From NCBI GenBank assembly GCA_036504995.1, contig DASXUG010000005.1, positions 186,001-250,000 on the forward strand: 64,000 nt of DNA, in the 5' to 3' direction. The number at the start of each line of letters is the position of its first letter. Within the stretch, counting starts at the first letter, position 1. The notes under the pieces are model-generated. The model did not search any database and was not told where the DNA came from. It saw only the letters and a program-made list of their open reading frames with translations. Of the stretch, positions 51,887-60,710 are shown piece by piece. The position numbers and the translations under genes are program-made. Origin of the DNA: DASXUG01 sp036504995 (GTDB taxonomy: Bacteria > Pseudomonadota > Gammaproteobacteria > Burkholderiales > Methylophilaceae).

Positions 51887-53755
51887 ATGAAACACAATTT
51901 TAAACTCGCTTTAGGGGCAAGCATTATCAGCCTATTGTCAATTTCAGCGTTTGCAAGTGAAGACCTCGCTACCTTGATGAAAGATGATAATCAATGGGCA
52001 GCGCAACGTAAAGACAATGCAAACACTGGTTACAGTACGCTCTCACAAATCAACAAAAGCAATGTTAAAAATGTAAAACTAGCTTGGTCATTTGCGACAG
52101 GCGTAAATCGCGGTCACGAGGGTGCGCCTTTGGTTGTGAATGACATTATGTATATTCATACAGCATTTCCTAACAACATCTATGCTTTAGATTTAAACGA
52201 CAATCAAAAAATTCTTTGGTCGTATTTCCCTAAGCAAGACCCATCAGTACAAGCGGTACTCTGCTGCGACAACGTATCTAAGGGCTTGGGTTATGGCGAT
52301 GGCAAAATTTTCTTGCAACAAAATGATGGTCAATTAGTTGCCTTAGACGCAAAAACTGGCGCGAAAATTTGGAATGTACAAGTGACTGATCCTAAATCAG
52401 GTTCAGCTAATACTAACGCACCTCATATTTTTAAAGACAAAGTCATCACTGGCTGTTCTGGTGGTGAGTTCGGCGTACGTTGCTACATTACGGCTTACAA
52501 CATCAAGGATGGTGCTTTAGTTTGGCGTGCCTACAGCACAGGCCCAGATGAAGAAATGTTGATCGGTAAAGACTTTAACCAAGGCAACCCACATTACAGC
52601 GCACTTTCAGTGTATGAAGATGTGAACGGCGGCAACAAACTCGGCGGCTCATTTAAAGCACTGAACAAAGATCAATTGAAATACCCAGAAGCTAACTTGG
52701 GCGTAAGAACTTGGCTAAAACCACAAGCGAGAAAAGATGGCTGGCAAAATGGTGGCGGCCCGACATGGGGTTGGTACTCATATGACGCAACATCCAACTT
52801 AATGTACTACGGCACAGGCAACCCAGGCACTTGGAACCCAGACGTTCGTCCAGGCGATAACAAATGGTCTATGTCGATTTTTGCGCGTGATTTAGATACA
52901 GGCATGGCGAAATGGGCTTACCAAATGACACCACATGACGAGTGGGATTATGACGGTATGAACGAAATCGTACTGTGGGACAACAATGGACAAAAGTTAG
53001 CCAGCCATTTTGACCGTAACGGTTACGGCTATACATTTGACCGCACCAACGGCACATTATTAGTGGCTAAGAAAATGCACAGCTTTGTTAACTGGTCGAC
53101 CTCGGTTGATTTGAAGTCGGGCATTCCTAACAAAGACGCTAAATACTCAACGCACCAAGACTACAACGCAAAAGGGGTTTGTCCTTCTGCTCTGGGTGTA
53201 AAAGATGAACAGCCTTCAGCATTTTCACCTAAAACAAAAATGTTCTACGTACCTTTAAACCATGTATGTATGACTTACGAGCCAGTTGAGTCTAAATACA
53301 TCGCTGGTCAACCATGGGTTGGCGCTACTTTAACCATGTTTGCTGGTCCTGATGGGGTGATGGGTGGCTTTATGGCTTGGGATGGTGTTAAAGGTAAATC
53401 AGTTTGGTATAACAAAGAGAAATTCTCTGCTTGGGGTGGTGCATTAGCCACTGGCTCTGACTTAGTGTTCTACGGCACACTAGACCGCTGGTTTAAAGCA
53501 CTTGATGCGCAAACAGGTAAAGAACTTTGGAAATTCCAAGTAGGTTCAGGCATTGTAGGTAACGCCATTACTTGGGGTCACAAAGGCAAACAATATGTAG
53601 GCGTTTTATCTGGTATTGGTGGCTGGGCTGGCGTGGCGATGAACTTAGGCTTGACCAATGAAACAGATGGCCTAGGCGCAGCTGGCGGCTATAAAGAGCT
53701 AACCAAATACAATGCGGCGCCTGGTGGCGGTGCAATGAACGTATTTAGCCTATAA
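51887..53755 (+). CDS. xoxF: Lanthanide-dependent methanol dehydrogenase XoxF
   Basis: 622-residue periplasmic PQQ-quinoprotein alcohol dehydrogenase. The signal peptide is cleaved near AFA/SE (residue 23). An eight-bladed propeller carries tryptophan-docking repeats. The vicinal cysteines VLCCDNV (C126, C127) are the PQQ-contacting disulphide. DEWDYDGMNE has catalytic D354 and the extra D356; this second Asp is the mark of lanthanide-binding XoxF, where calcium-type MxaF has Ala. It oxidises methanol (possibly to formate) and passes electrons to the cytochrome c encoded 17 nt downstream. GGAGA precedes the ATG. No small beta subunit (mxaI) is present. Confidence 0.95.
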   Translation: MKHNFKLALGASIISLLSISAFASEDLATLMKDDNQWAAQRKDNANTGYSTLSQINKSNVKNVKLAWSFATGVNRGHEGAPLVVNDIMYIHTAFPNNIYALDLNDNQKILWSYFPKQDPSVQAVLCCDNVSKGLGYGDGKIFLQQNDGQLVALDAKTGAKIWNVQVTDPKSGSANTNAPHIFKDKVITGCSGGEFGVRCYITAYNIKDGALVWRAYSTGPDEEMLIGKDFNQGNPHYSALSVYEDVNGGNKLGGSFKALNKDQLKYPEANLGVRTWLKPQARKDGWQNGGGPTWGWYSYDATSNLMYYGTGNPGTWNPDVRPGDNKWSMSIFARDLDTGMAKWAYQMTPHDEWDYDGMNEIVLWDNNGQKLASHFDRNGYGYTFDRTNGTLLVAKKMHSFVNWSTSVDLKSGIPNKDAKYSTHQDYNAKGVCPSALGVKDEQPSAFSPKTKMFYVPLNHVCMTYEPVESKYIAGQPWVGATLTMFAGPDGVMGGFMAWDGVKGKSVWYNKEKFSAWGGALATGSDLVFYGTLDRWFKALDAQTGKELWKFQVGSGIVGNAITWGHKGKQYVGVLSGIGGWAGVAMNLGLTNETDGLGAAGGYKELTKYNAAPGGGAMNVFSL

Positions 53756-53772
53756 CGATGGAGCCTATTACC

Positions 53773-54108
53773 ATGAAAAAATCGATGAAAAATTGGACGC
53801 TGACCTCAATGTTGGTTTTTGCAATGATGACCAACTTGGACAATGCAAAAGCTGCAGAATCTGCTGAACCATTAGCTAAAGCCAACAACTGCCTACTTTG
53901 CCATAGCGTTGATGCCAAGATTGTAGGGCCAGCTTACAAAGATGTTGCCAAGAAATATAAGGGTGACAAAACTGCTGAGGCTCGCCTAATTGCGAAAGTA
54001 AAAGCAGGTGGTTCGGGCGTTTGGGGGGATGCAGCCATGCCGCCAAACAGTCCGCAAGTTAAAGACGAAGATATTAAAACTATCGTCAAATGGGTTTTAT
54101 CACTCTAA
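53773..54108 (+). CDS. Cytochrome c551-type electron acceptor
   Basis: 111-residue periplasmic class I cytochrome c with signal peptide (MLVFAMMTNLDNAKA) and one haem site CLLCH, axial Met in AAMPPNSP and PAYKDVAKKY between, a cytochrome c8/c551 pattern. It is smaller than the usual XoxG (cL-type) partner. The start is ATG 53773, with GGAG nine nt upstream; the ATG at 53758 lacks one. It is cotranscribed with xoxF and therefore the most likely electron acceptor, before a terminal oxidase. Confidence 0.9.
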   Translation: MKKSMKNWTLTSMLVFAMMTNLDNAKAAESAEPLAKANNCLLCHSVDAKIVGPAYKDVAKKYKGDKTAEARLIAKVKAGGSGVWGDAAMPPNSPQVKDEDIKTIVKWVLSL

Positions 54109-54139
54109 CTACTTTCTCCAAATAGTTGTGATACTTTTA

Positions 54140-54169
54140 AGCCAACCTTTTAAGGTTGGCTCTTTTTTT
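54140..54169 (+). terminator. Intrinsic terminator of xoxF-cytochrome operon
   Basis: AGCCAACC/GGTTGGCT hairpin (54140-54161), extended by T-A pairs in the loop, followed by seven T. It closes the two-gene unit; no xoxJ-like gene lies before it. Confidence 0.85.
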
Positions 54170-54206
54170 GTCCATAAAACGCTAGCTTTTTATAAAACGT
54201 GGATTA

Positions 54207-54875
54207 TTAACTGACAAATACACGGTATATACCAATCAACCCAAACGTAATAATCAAAAGCCCGCTCAATTTTCTTAGCCATGTTTGTTGTAAATATTGT
54301 TTTAGCTTAACTGCCGTCATGCCCATGGCCAATAAAACTGGCAAAGTGCCTAAACCAAAACACAGCATAATGACCGCACCCTGGCTTGCGCTGCCAGAAG
54401 CAAGCGCCGCGATTAGCACGCTATACACTAAACCGCAGGGCAACCAGCCCCACACCATGCCTAAACCAAATGCTTGAGATTTGGTTTTAACGGGAATAAA
54501 ACGCTTACCGAACGGCTGAATGCGCTTCCAAACATTGGCACCCAAGGCTTCCACACGCATCAACATGGCTGAAAACCCGGATAAATATAGGCCCAGCAAA
54601 ATCATCATTAGACTGGCGGCACAATATAAGGCTTTTTCAATCGGCAACACATTGGATAGAAAAAAGCTACTGGCACCCACGGCACCTGCTAGCGCACCCG
54701 CTAGGCTATAGCTAATAATTCGTCCTGCATTATAGGCAACCAGAAAGTGTAGCTTGGGCTTGCTTTGCGGCAAGCTCATGCTCACTGCGCCCACAATGCC
54801 CCCACACATACCAACACAATGCCCACCACCCAGCAGGCCGACTAAAAAAACACTGATTAAACTGAATTCAAGCAT
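54207..54875 (-). CDS. TauE/SafE-type (UreH-like) membrane protein
   Basis: 222-residue inner-membrane protein with about six helices. The family signature GGHCVGMCGGIVGA follows the first helix, FGLGMVWGWLPCGLVYSVLIAAL is in the middle, and GTLPVLLAMG comes later. Related proteins (sulfite exporter TauE/SafE, UreH_2) are tied to cytochrome oxidase assembly, copper or urease metal handling; here only its closeness to a cytochrome gene hints at that. Divergent from the AmpG-like gene by 44 nt. Confidence 0.82.
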   Translation of the reverse strand: MLEFSLISVFLVGLLGGGHCVGMCGGIVGAVSMSLPQSKPKLHFLVAYNAGRIISYSLAGALAGAVGASSFFLSNVLPIEKALYCAASLMMILLGLYLSGFSAMLMRVEALGANVWKRIQPFGKRFIPVKTKSQAFGLGMVWGWLPCGLVYSVLIAALASGSASQGAVIMLCFGLGTLPVLLAMGMTAVKLKQYLQQTWLRKLSGLLIITFGLIGIYRVFVS

Positions 54876-54919
54876 TGTGATATTGTGGCATGTAAATCAA
54901 GACTTGAGATAACGCACGA

Positions 54920-56215
54920 ATGAATACAAACAATAAATTACAACAAGTCCTTTTCAGCAAACGCATGCTCACTTGCGTATTTTTGGGGTTTAGTTCTGGT
55001 CTGCCACTGTATTTACTATTGCAGCTATTGCCCGCTTGGTTAAGGTCTGAAGGTTTAAACCTAAAAACGATCGCTGCATTTGCGTTTATGCAACTTCCCT
55101 ACACTTGGAAGTTTTTATGGGCACCGCTGATGGATCGCTACTGCTTAATTGCACCGCTGGGTCGCCGCAAAAGCTGGATATTGATTACACAAGTAGCGCT
55201 ACTTGTGAGTATTGCCAGCTTTGGTTTTTATGACCCAAAACTCAATATCAGCAGCATTGCTGTGATCGCAACGCTGGTTGCGATATTTTCTGCCAGCCAA
55301 GATATTGTGATTGATGCCTTTAGACGTGAAATTTTAAGCGATGATGAGTTGGGCCTAGGCAATAGCATCCACGTTAATGCTTACCGTATTGCGGGCTTGG
55401 TGCCAGGGTCTTTGGCGCTTATCTTGGCAGATCATCTGCCATGGTCATCGGTATTCTGGATAGTTGCATCATTTATGTTATTAGGTATCGTAATGACGCT
55501 GTTTGCCGATGAGCCGATGACAAATAACGCACCAAAATCACTATATGCTTCAGTCGTTGAACCTTTTAAAGAGTTTTTACAACGTAGCGGCTGGCAACAT
55601 GCCTTGTGGATACTGGTATTTATTCTGCTCTATAAGCTCGGCGACAGCATGGCAACCGCTCTAGCAACGCCCTTTTACCTTGATATGGGTTTCAGCAAAA
55701 CCGACATTGGCTTGATTGCCAAAGGCAGCGGCTTGGTCATGCAAATTGCGGGGGCCTTTGTCGGTGGATTATGGATGCTCAAGCTTGGCATTAACCGTGG
55801 CTTATGGATATTTGGCATTATGCAAGCGCTCTCCATTCTGGGTTTTGCCTGGCTAGCACACTCTGGCCCATTCGCACACATTGAAGCAGCACAGCTAAGC
55901 ATGCTGGCTTTTGTGATTGGCTTTGAAGCCTTTGGTGTGGGCTTAGGCACGGTAGCCTACGTTGCCTATATGGCTCGTGAAACCAACCCCGCTTATACCG
56001 CCACGCAATTAGCTCTATTCACTAGCCTATCCGCTGTACCGCGCTCCATATTTAATGCCTTAACGGGCGGTATGGTAGAAACCCTAGGCTGGGAAAGTTT
56101 TTTTTATGTGTGTGCACTATTGGCGATTCCAGGCATGCTGTTACTGCTAAAAGTGGCGCCTTGGAATGCACCACAAAAAAAGAACACACTACAAAAAAAT
56201 ACAAATACCATGTAA
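54920..56215 (+). CDS. ampG: AmpG-like muropeptide permease
   Basis: 431-residue major facilitator with 12 predicted helices. Features of AmpG: N-terminal LGFSSGLPLYLLLQLLPAWL, then KFLWAPLMDRYCLIAPLGRRKSW, SQDIVIDAFRREILSDDELGLGNSI, and DMGFSKTDIGLIAKGSGL. It imports anhydromuropeptides released during wall turnover for recycling. No beta-lactamase regulator is adjacent. Monocistronic or with DUF1223 52 nt downstream. Confidence 0.9.
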   Translation: MNTNNKLQQVLFSKRMLTCVFLGFSSGLPLYLLLQLLPAWLRSEGLNLKTIAAFAFMQLPYTWKFLWAPLMDRYCLIAPLGRRKSWILITQVALLVSIASFGFYDPKLNISSIAVIATLVAIFSASQDIVIDAFRREILSDDELGLGNSIHVNAYRIAGLVPGSLALILADHLPWSSVFWIVASFMLLGIVMTLFADEPMTNNAPKSLYASVVEPFKEFLQRSGWQHALWILVFILLYKLGDSMATALATPFYLDMGFSKTDIGLIAKGSGLVMQIAGAFVGGLWMLKLGINRGLWIFGIMQALSILGFAWLAHSGPFAHIEAAQLSMLAFVIGFEAFGVGLGTVAYVAYMARETNPAYTATQLALFTSLSAVPRSIFNALTGGMVETLGWESFFYVCALLAIPGMLLLLKVAPWNAPQKKNTLQKNTNTM

Positions 56216-56267
56216 GTTTTAATCATATTGCGCGACTAACTCCTAAGTCCACCGCTAGGAGAATGTC

Positions 56268-57035
56268 ATGCGCACACGAGCTTTATCCGCAATTTTTGCT
56301 TCTATTTTTGTTTTTAACCAAACCGCCAGTATCGCGGCTGAATGTACCGCCAAAAGTGGTGCACAAACGCAGCCATTATTAGAGCTTTACACCTCGGAAG
56401 GCTGCAGTAGTTGCCCTCCAGCCGATCAGTGGCTAAGCGGATTGAAAAATAGCAAGCTGCAAGTCACGCCGCTGGCTTTTCATGTGGACTATTGGGATTA
56501 CATCGGCTGGAAAGATAAATTCGCCCAGCCAGAATTTAGTGCAAGACAGCGCGTTGGCGCTGCACTAGGTGGTGCTGGCTTTGTCTACACACCACAATTT
56601 ACCCTAAATGGGCAAGATTTTAGAGGTGTTAGTAGTGCTCGTTTTGGTCAAACCCTTGATAGCATTGCGCAACAGCCTGCAAAAGCGCAGCTCAGTTTGC
56701 AAGCCAAGCCACAAGCCAATGGCGAGATTCAATTAACTGCCAGCGCTCAAGCGGCCAAACCTGATGCTACTAAAAACGCGCAAGTATTTATCGCCGTCTA
56801 TCAAAATCAACTCAGCAGCCAAGTCAATGCGGGGGAAAATAGCGGACGCGAACTCAAACATGACTTTGTGGTGCGTGAGTTTTTGGGTGGCTTCCCTCTG
56901 AATGGTCAATTTTCTAGAAACATTACGCTTAAATCAGAATGGAAAAATCGAGATGCTGGCGCTGTCATTTTTGTGCAAGACGTAAAAACTGGGGAAATTT
57001 GGCAAAGTTTACGTTTGCCGTTTTGTGCTAGCTAA
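56268..57035 (+). CDS. DUF1223 secreted thioredoxin-like protein
   Basis: 255-residue exported protein: signal peptide, then ELYTSEGCSSCPPADQWL, a thioredoxin-fold segment with CSSC, FHVDYWDYIGWKDKF and FVYTPQFTLNGQDFRG, as in DUF1223. The C-terminal half has a distinct beta-rich domain (VFIAVYQNQLSSQVNAGEN...HDFVVREFLGG). Biochemistry is unknown; thiol or copper chemistry is possible. AGGAGA precedes the ATG. It is convergent with the bufferin operon. Confidence 0.85.
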   Translation: MRTRALSAIFASIFVFNQTASIAAECTAKSGAQTQPLLELYTSEGCSSCPPADQWLSGLKNSKLQVTPLAFHVDYWDYIGWKDKFAQPEFSARQRVGAALGGAGFVYTPQFTLNGQDFRGVSSARFGQTLDSIAQQPAKAQLSLQAKPQANGEIQLTASAQAAKPDATKNAQVFIAVYQNQLSSQVNAGENSGRELKHDFVVREFLGGFPLNGQFSRNITLKSEWKNRDAGAVIFVQDVKTGEIWQSLRLPFCAS

Positions 57036-57056
57036 AGCTTTAAGCATTGATGGGAG

Positions 57057-57833
57057 CTAGATTGCATAACTTGCACTAATTAACTCTTCATTTAACCAAG
57101 TAACCAAAAGATTTGCCGCAGTCATGGATGCCTCATCTTCAGGCATGGACTGTTGTAAATGTTCGCACAGGTCACCAAAACTTGCACCCGCCATCAACAA
57201 CTGCAGGGCTTGGTGTTCGTCTGGCTCTAATGAGCGAAATTGAGCGTCTAAATATTGCCGCCAAATTAAGCATTCGCCGTTTATTTCAGTGATTGGCGGC
57301 GGCGCTTCGTTCTTGTTTAGGGCGTGCCACACACTCAACACATTCCATTGCAAGTGCAGTATCTGCACCGATGGTTGAAAGCGGAATTTTAAATCACCCC
57401 ACTTATCGAGCGGTGTAGTGGCTAAATCTGATAGGCTTAAAATTGGTGTATCTTCAGCATCAAACGCCAAGCCTAAGGCCCACTCAAATGCAGCCAGCTC
57501 TGCGGCTATCGGGTGTTGCGGCAAGGTAAGGCCAAGGTGTACTGATAGTTGATCGCCAAACCAGCGAATGCTGGGCTTGCTAGACGGATAAGTATCAATA
57601 TAACTGCGTGCCGATTTGTTAAATAAGCTATCACCAAGCAATGTATGTAGTGTTGGGTAAGTATTAGACAAAACCTCAATTAGGCGCAATCTATAGGCAT
57701 TGTGATACACCCCTAGTCGAACTTTTGCGCCAACTTTTTGGTCGTTAATTATCGCAGGCAACAGGCCATCACCTGCCTGCTCACCCACAACATACGCTTG
57801 AAATAAAGATTGTAATTGCGCTAACTGGCTCAC
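57057..57833 (-). CDS. bufC: BufC-type MNIO partner (DUF2063)
   Basis: 258-residue protein of the DUF2063/HvfC family, whose N-terminal domain reads LQSLFQAYVVGEQAGDGLLPAIINDQKV...LGVYHNAYRLRLIEVLSNTYPTLHTLLG and is followed by a C-terminal recognition domain. In bufferin and related RiPP systems this partner presents the precursor to the iron enzyme encoded by the preceding gene; here it overlaps bufB by 4 nt (ATGA). No catalytic motif of its own. Confidence 0.82.
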   Translation of the reverse strand: MSQLAQLQSLFQAYVVGEQAGDGLLPAIINDQKVGAKVRLGVYHNAYRLRLIEVLSNTYPTLHTLLGDSLFNKSARSYIDTYPSSKPSIRWFGDQLSVHLGLTLPQHPIAAELAAFEWALGLAFDAEDTPILSLSDLATTPLDKWGDLKFRFQPSVQILHLQWNVLSVWHALNKNEAPPPITEINGECLIWRQYLDAQFRSLEPDEHQALQLLMAGASFGDLCEHLQQSMPEDEASMTAANLLVTWLNEELISASYAI

Positions 57834-58666
57834 GCGGCCACCTTGAGTGCTTTAGCGGTAATATCACGTGCATTTTGTAGTTCATCGACCAACACTGATA
57901 GCTCAGGAATATTATCATCGCGCTCTATCATGGTGGAGACCTCTCCAAGCTGAGATATAGCGTAGTGATACAAATCCCACACCTCATCAATTACAGGTGC
58001 ATCATGGGTATCAATAATGTAATCCCCATTGTTTTCATGCCCTGCTAGGTGAATTTGCTGCACACGATTTTTCGGTACGCCATCTATAAAAGTTTTGGGG
58101 TCAAACGTATGGTTATAACTGCTCACGTAAATATTGTTCACGTCCAGCAACAGCAGGCAGTCTGCTTGTTCAGCAATCTGTGTAATAAACTCCCATTCCG
58201 TCATGGTGGAGTCCACGTAGCTCGCATAACTCGATACATTCTCGATCAAAATGCGTCGCCCTAAGTAATCCTGTACTTGGCGAATACGCGCCGCAACGTG
58301 CTTCACCGTTTCCTCTGTGTAAGGTAAGGGCAGTAAATCGTGCAGGTTTTTTCCGTGCACCCCAGTCCAGCATAAATGGTCTGAAACCCAAGCAGGCTCA
58401 ACGCGATCAACCAGCTTGCGTAAATCTTTCAAATAATCGCTGTCAAGTGGGCTGACAGAGCCTATAGAAAGTGAAACACCATGCATCACCAGTGGGTAAT
58501 GCTCACGAATTTTATCGAGAAAATATAGCGGCTTACCACCAGGGATCATATAGTTTTCAGAAATCACCTCAAACCAATCCACATCGGGTTTGGTTTCAAT
58601 CACAGCATGGTAATGCTCGGTACGCAGGCCGAGACCAAAGCCTAAAAATGAGGGTTTTGTTTGCAT
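57830..58666 (-). CDS. bufB: BufB-type multinuclear non-haem iron oxidase (DUF692)
   Basis: 278-residue TIM-barrel of the MNIO/DUF692 family, which modifies cysteines in precursor peptides (oxazolone/thioamide or thiooxazole formation in characterised cases). Iron-ligand segments are present: VMHGVSLSIGS, SDHLCWTG, LIENVSSYA, LLLDVNNIYVSSYNH and IHLAGHENNGDYIIDTHDAP. I placed the start at ATG 58666 (MQTKPSFLGFGLGLR), since the 22 codons before it are not family-like. It lies between bufA and bufC on one strand. Confidence 0.88.
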   Translation of the reverse strand: MQTKPSFLGFGLGLRTEHYHAVIETKPDVDWFEVISENYMIPGGKPLYFLDKIREHYPLVMHGVSLSIGSVSPLDSDYLKDLRKLVDRVEPAWVSDHLCWTGVHGKNLHDLLPLPYTEETVKHVAARIRQVQDYLGRRILIENVSSYASYVDSTMTEWEFITQIAEQADCLLLLDVNNIYVSSYNHTFDPKTFIDGVPKNRVQQIHLAGHENNGDYIIDTHDAPVIDEVWDLYHYAISQLGEVSTMIERDDNIPELSVLVDELQNARDITAKALKVAA

Positions 58667-58742
58667 ATCTTTCGTCAATCTACAATGAAGCAGTGGGATA
58701 AGGGCGCGCAAGCACACCCTAGCCCAGTGCAATCTAAATGTA

Positions 58743-59090
58743 TTAAATTACATGACCGCCTTTAGTCGCGCAGTCTTCAGCAGAAGCCGTTTCTAAAAAG
58801 CCCTGACCTTTGCATGAGTTTTGACCTTTGCAAGCATTGCCAGCAGACTTGCATGAACCCTGACCTTTACAAGCATTATTAACCGTTTTACATGAGTTAT
58901 GGCCTTTACACTCGTTACCCGCAGTTTTACATGCACTTTGACCTTTACAGCCATTGATACCTGCGCATTCAACCGCGCCTGAAGTCGCCATCTTTTGCCC
59001 TGCGCTCGCACAACCAGCCAAAATTAAAGCGGCTGCCCCTAACGCTAACATAGTACCTTTGTTTACTTTTGATGCTGTATTGATGTTCAT
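58743..59090 (-). CDS. bufA: Cysteine-rich bufferin-like precursor (BufA2 type)
   Basis: 115-residue secreted precursor. The signal region (MLALGAAALILAGCASAG) carries a lipobox-like LAGC. The mature part has ten more cysteines at 5- or 6-residue spacing, with three 13-residue repeats: CKTAGNECKGHNS, CKTVNNACKGQGS, CKSAGNACKGQNS. A C-terminal ETASAEDCATKGGHVI follows. This resembles the Cys-rich bufferin precursors modified by DUF692 enzymes to bind copper. AGAGGA precedes the start; it is followed 76 nt later by bufB. Confidence 0.85.
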   Translation of the reverse strand: MNINTASKVNKGTMLALGAAALILAGCASAGQKMATSGAVECAGINGCKGQSACKTAGNECKGHNSCKTVNNACKGQGSCKSAGNACKGQNSCKGQGFLETASAEDCATKGGHVI

Positions 59091-59183
59091 TTATCATTCC
59101 TCTCGAGAGTGTATTGGATTTGCAATTAAAAAGTCACCAGCCTACCCAGCTTTGTTAAGCACAATCAGGTTTGCTGATGTTTA

Positions 59184-59208
59184 GTCGAGAGAGAAATAAA
59201 AACCTTAC
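59184..59208 (-). promoter_or_regulatory. Possible ECF-type promoter before bufA
   Basis: On the minus strand GTAAGG (59203-59208) and CGAC (59184-59187) are spaced by 15 bp, an arrangement like ECF-sigma promoters. Some described bufferin operons are ECF-controlled, but no sigma factor gene is in the window, so this is tentative. Confidence 0.3.
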
Positions 59209-59239
59209 AATATTTTTAACAATTTTTTAATGAACAATA

Positions 59240-60019
59240 TTAACTGGTTTGATAGTCCACAATTAACGGTGCATGGTCACTAAACTTTTCAGCTTTGTAG
59301 ACACTAGTGGCTAGCGCTTTATCTGCAAATGCGGGTGTAGCGATTTGATAGTCTATGCGCCAACCCACATTTTTTTCGTAAGCCGCACCACGGTTGCTCC
59401 ACCAGGTGTAGCATTCATCGGTGGTGTTGGGGTGCAGTTTGCGATAAACATCAACCCAGCCTACATTACTAAATAATTCGGTGAGCCAAGCACGCTCTTC
59501 GGGTAAAAAGCCTGAGTTTTTCTTATTACCTTTATAATTTTTAAGGTCTGCCTCTTGGTGCGCGATATTCCAATCGCCACATACCACCACATCTCGCCCT
59601 GAATTTTTAAGCGCTTGCAGATGCGGCATAAAGCGCTCCATCACGCTAAATTTAAAGGTTTGGCGTTCCTCACCGCTAGAACCGCTGGGCAAATACAGGG
59701 ATACAACACTCAAGTTACCAAACTGTAGCTCTAGATAACGGCCTTCACTATCTATATCGCCTATGCCTAACCCCTCAATCACTACGTCTGGTTTGTTTTT
59801 GCTATAAATGCCTACCCCGCTATAGCCTTTTTTCTCGGCATAATGAAAGTAGCCATAATAGCCTTGTGGCGCAAGCATTTCTGGCGTCATATCAGCGGCT
59901 TGCGCTTTAAGCTCCTGCAGACAAATAATGTCAGCATTTTGGCCCTGCATCCAAGGAAAAAACCCTTTATTCGCCGCAGAGCGAATACCATTCATATTTA
60001 ACGATATAATTCGAAACAA
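59240..60019 (-). CDS. xthA: Exodeoxyribonuclease III XthA
   Basis: 259-residue endonuclease/exonuclease/phosphatase-fold enzyme for base-excision repair (AP endonuclease and 3'-exonuclease). FRIISLNMNGIRSAANKGF, CLQELKAQ, SGVGIYSK, VSLYLPSGSSG, VVCGDWNIAHQEADLKN, and the catalytic SDHAPLIVDY are intact. The start codon is TTG at 60019 with AGGGA eight nt before it. It is divergent from pyrE with only 22 nt between the start codons. Confidence 0.93.
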   Translation of the reverse strand: MFRIISLNMNGIRSAANKGFFPWMQGQNADIICLQELKAQAADMTPEMLAPQGYYGYFHYAEKKGYSGVGIYSKNKPDVVIEGLGIGDIDSEGRYLELQFGNLSVVSLYLPSGSSGEERQTFKFSVMERFMPHLQALKNSGRDVVVCGDWNIAHQEADLKNYKGNKKNSGFLPEERAWLTELFSNVGWVDVYRKLHPNTTDECYTWWSNRGAAYEKNVGWRIDYQIATPAFADKALATSVYKAEKFSDHAPLIVDYQTS

Positions 60020-60041
60020 TTTAATTTTCCCTATTTATTTT

Positions 60042-60695
60042 ATGACAATCTCCACGCACGATTTTACGCAACAATTCATCGCTTTTGCGATTAAAAAAGA
60101 AGTATTACGCTTTGGCGAATTTACCACCAAGGCGGGTAGGCTAAGTCCATACTTTTTTAACGCAGGCTTATTTAATGATGGCGAGAGTTTGATGATGCTC
60201 GGTGAGTTTTACGCCGCCAGCATTTTAAAATCAGGCATACAGTTTGACATGTTATTTGGGCCTGCCTACAAAGGCATTACCCTTGCAGCCAGCATTGCGA
60301 TAGCCTTGGCACGCCAAGGTCATAACGTGCCATATGCTTATAACCGAAAAGAAGCTAAAGACCACGGCGAAGGGGGCGTTATAGTAGGTGCGCCTTTGCA
60401 TGGGCGGGTGTTGATTGTGGATGACGTTATTTCAGCGGGCACTTCGGTACGTGAATCAGTACAAATGATACAAAAAAGTGGCGCAACTCCTTGCGGCGTC
60501 GCCATTGCGATTGATCGCCAAGAGCGTGGTTTAGGTGCGCTATCTGCAGTGCAAGAAGTAGAAAAAGACAACGGCATCCCCGTCTGTGCCATCGCAAATT
60601 TAACATCGTTGATTGATTATTTGCATCAACAGCAGAATTTAAAGATTGATGTCGATGCGATAGAACGTTATCGCAGTGAATACGGCGTAAGCTAA
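60042..60695 (+). CDS. pyrE: Orotate phosphoribosyltransferase PyrE
   Basis: 217-residue type I phosphoribosyltransferase making orotidine 5'-phosphate. The family start is FTQQFIAFAIKKEVLRFGEFTTKAGRLSPYFFNAG, the flexible loop carries GEGG, and the PRPP motif is VLIVDDVISAGTSVRES. The ATG at 60042 is the real start; the frame upstream overlaps xthA and is not conserved. No ribosome site is visible within the 22-nt gap, so initiation may be weak or leaderless. Confidence 0.94.
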   Translation: MTISTHDFTQQFIAFAIKKEVLRFGEFTTKAGRLSPYFFNAGLFNDGESLMMLGEFYAASILKSGIQFDMLFGPAYKGITLAASIAIALARQGHNVPYAYNRKEAKDHGEGGVIVGAPLHGRVLIVDDVISAGTSVRESVQMIQKSGATPCGVAIAIDRQERGLGALSAVQEVEKDNGIPVCAIANLTSLIDYLHQQQNLKIDVDAIERYRSEYGVS

Positions 60696-60710
60696 GCGAC
60701 TGGAGTAATA

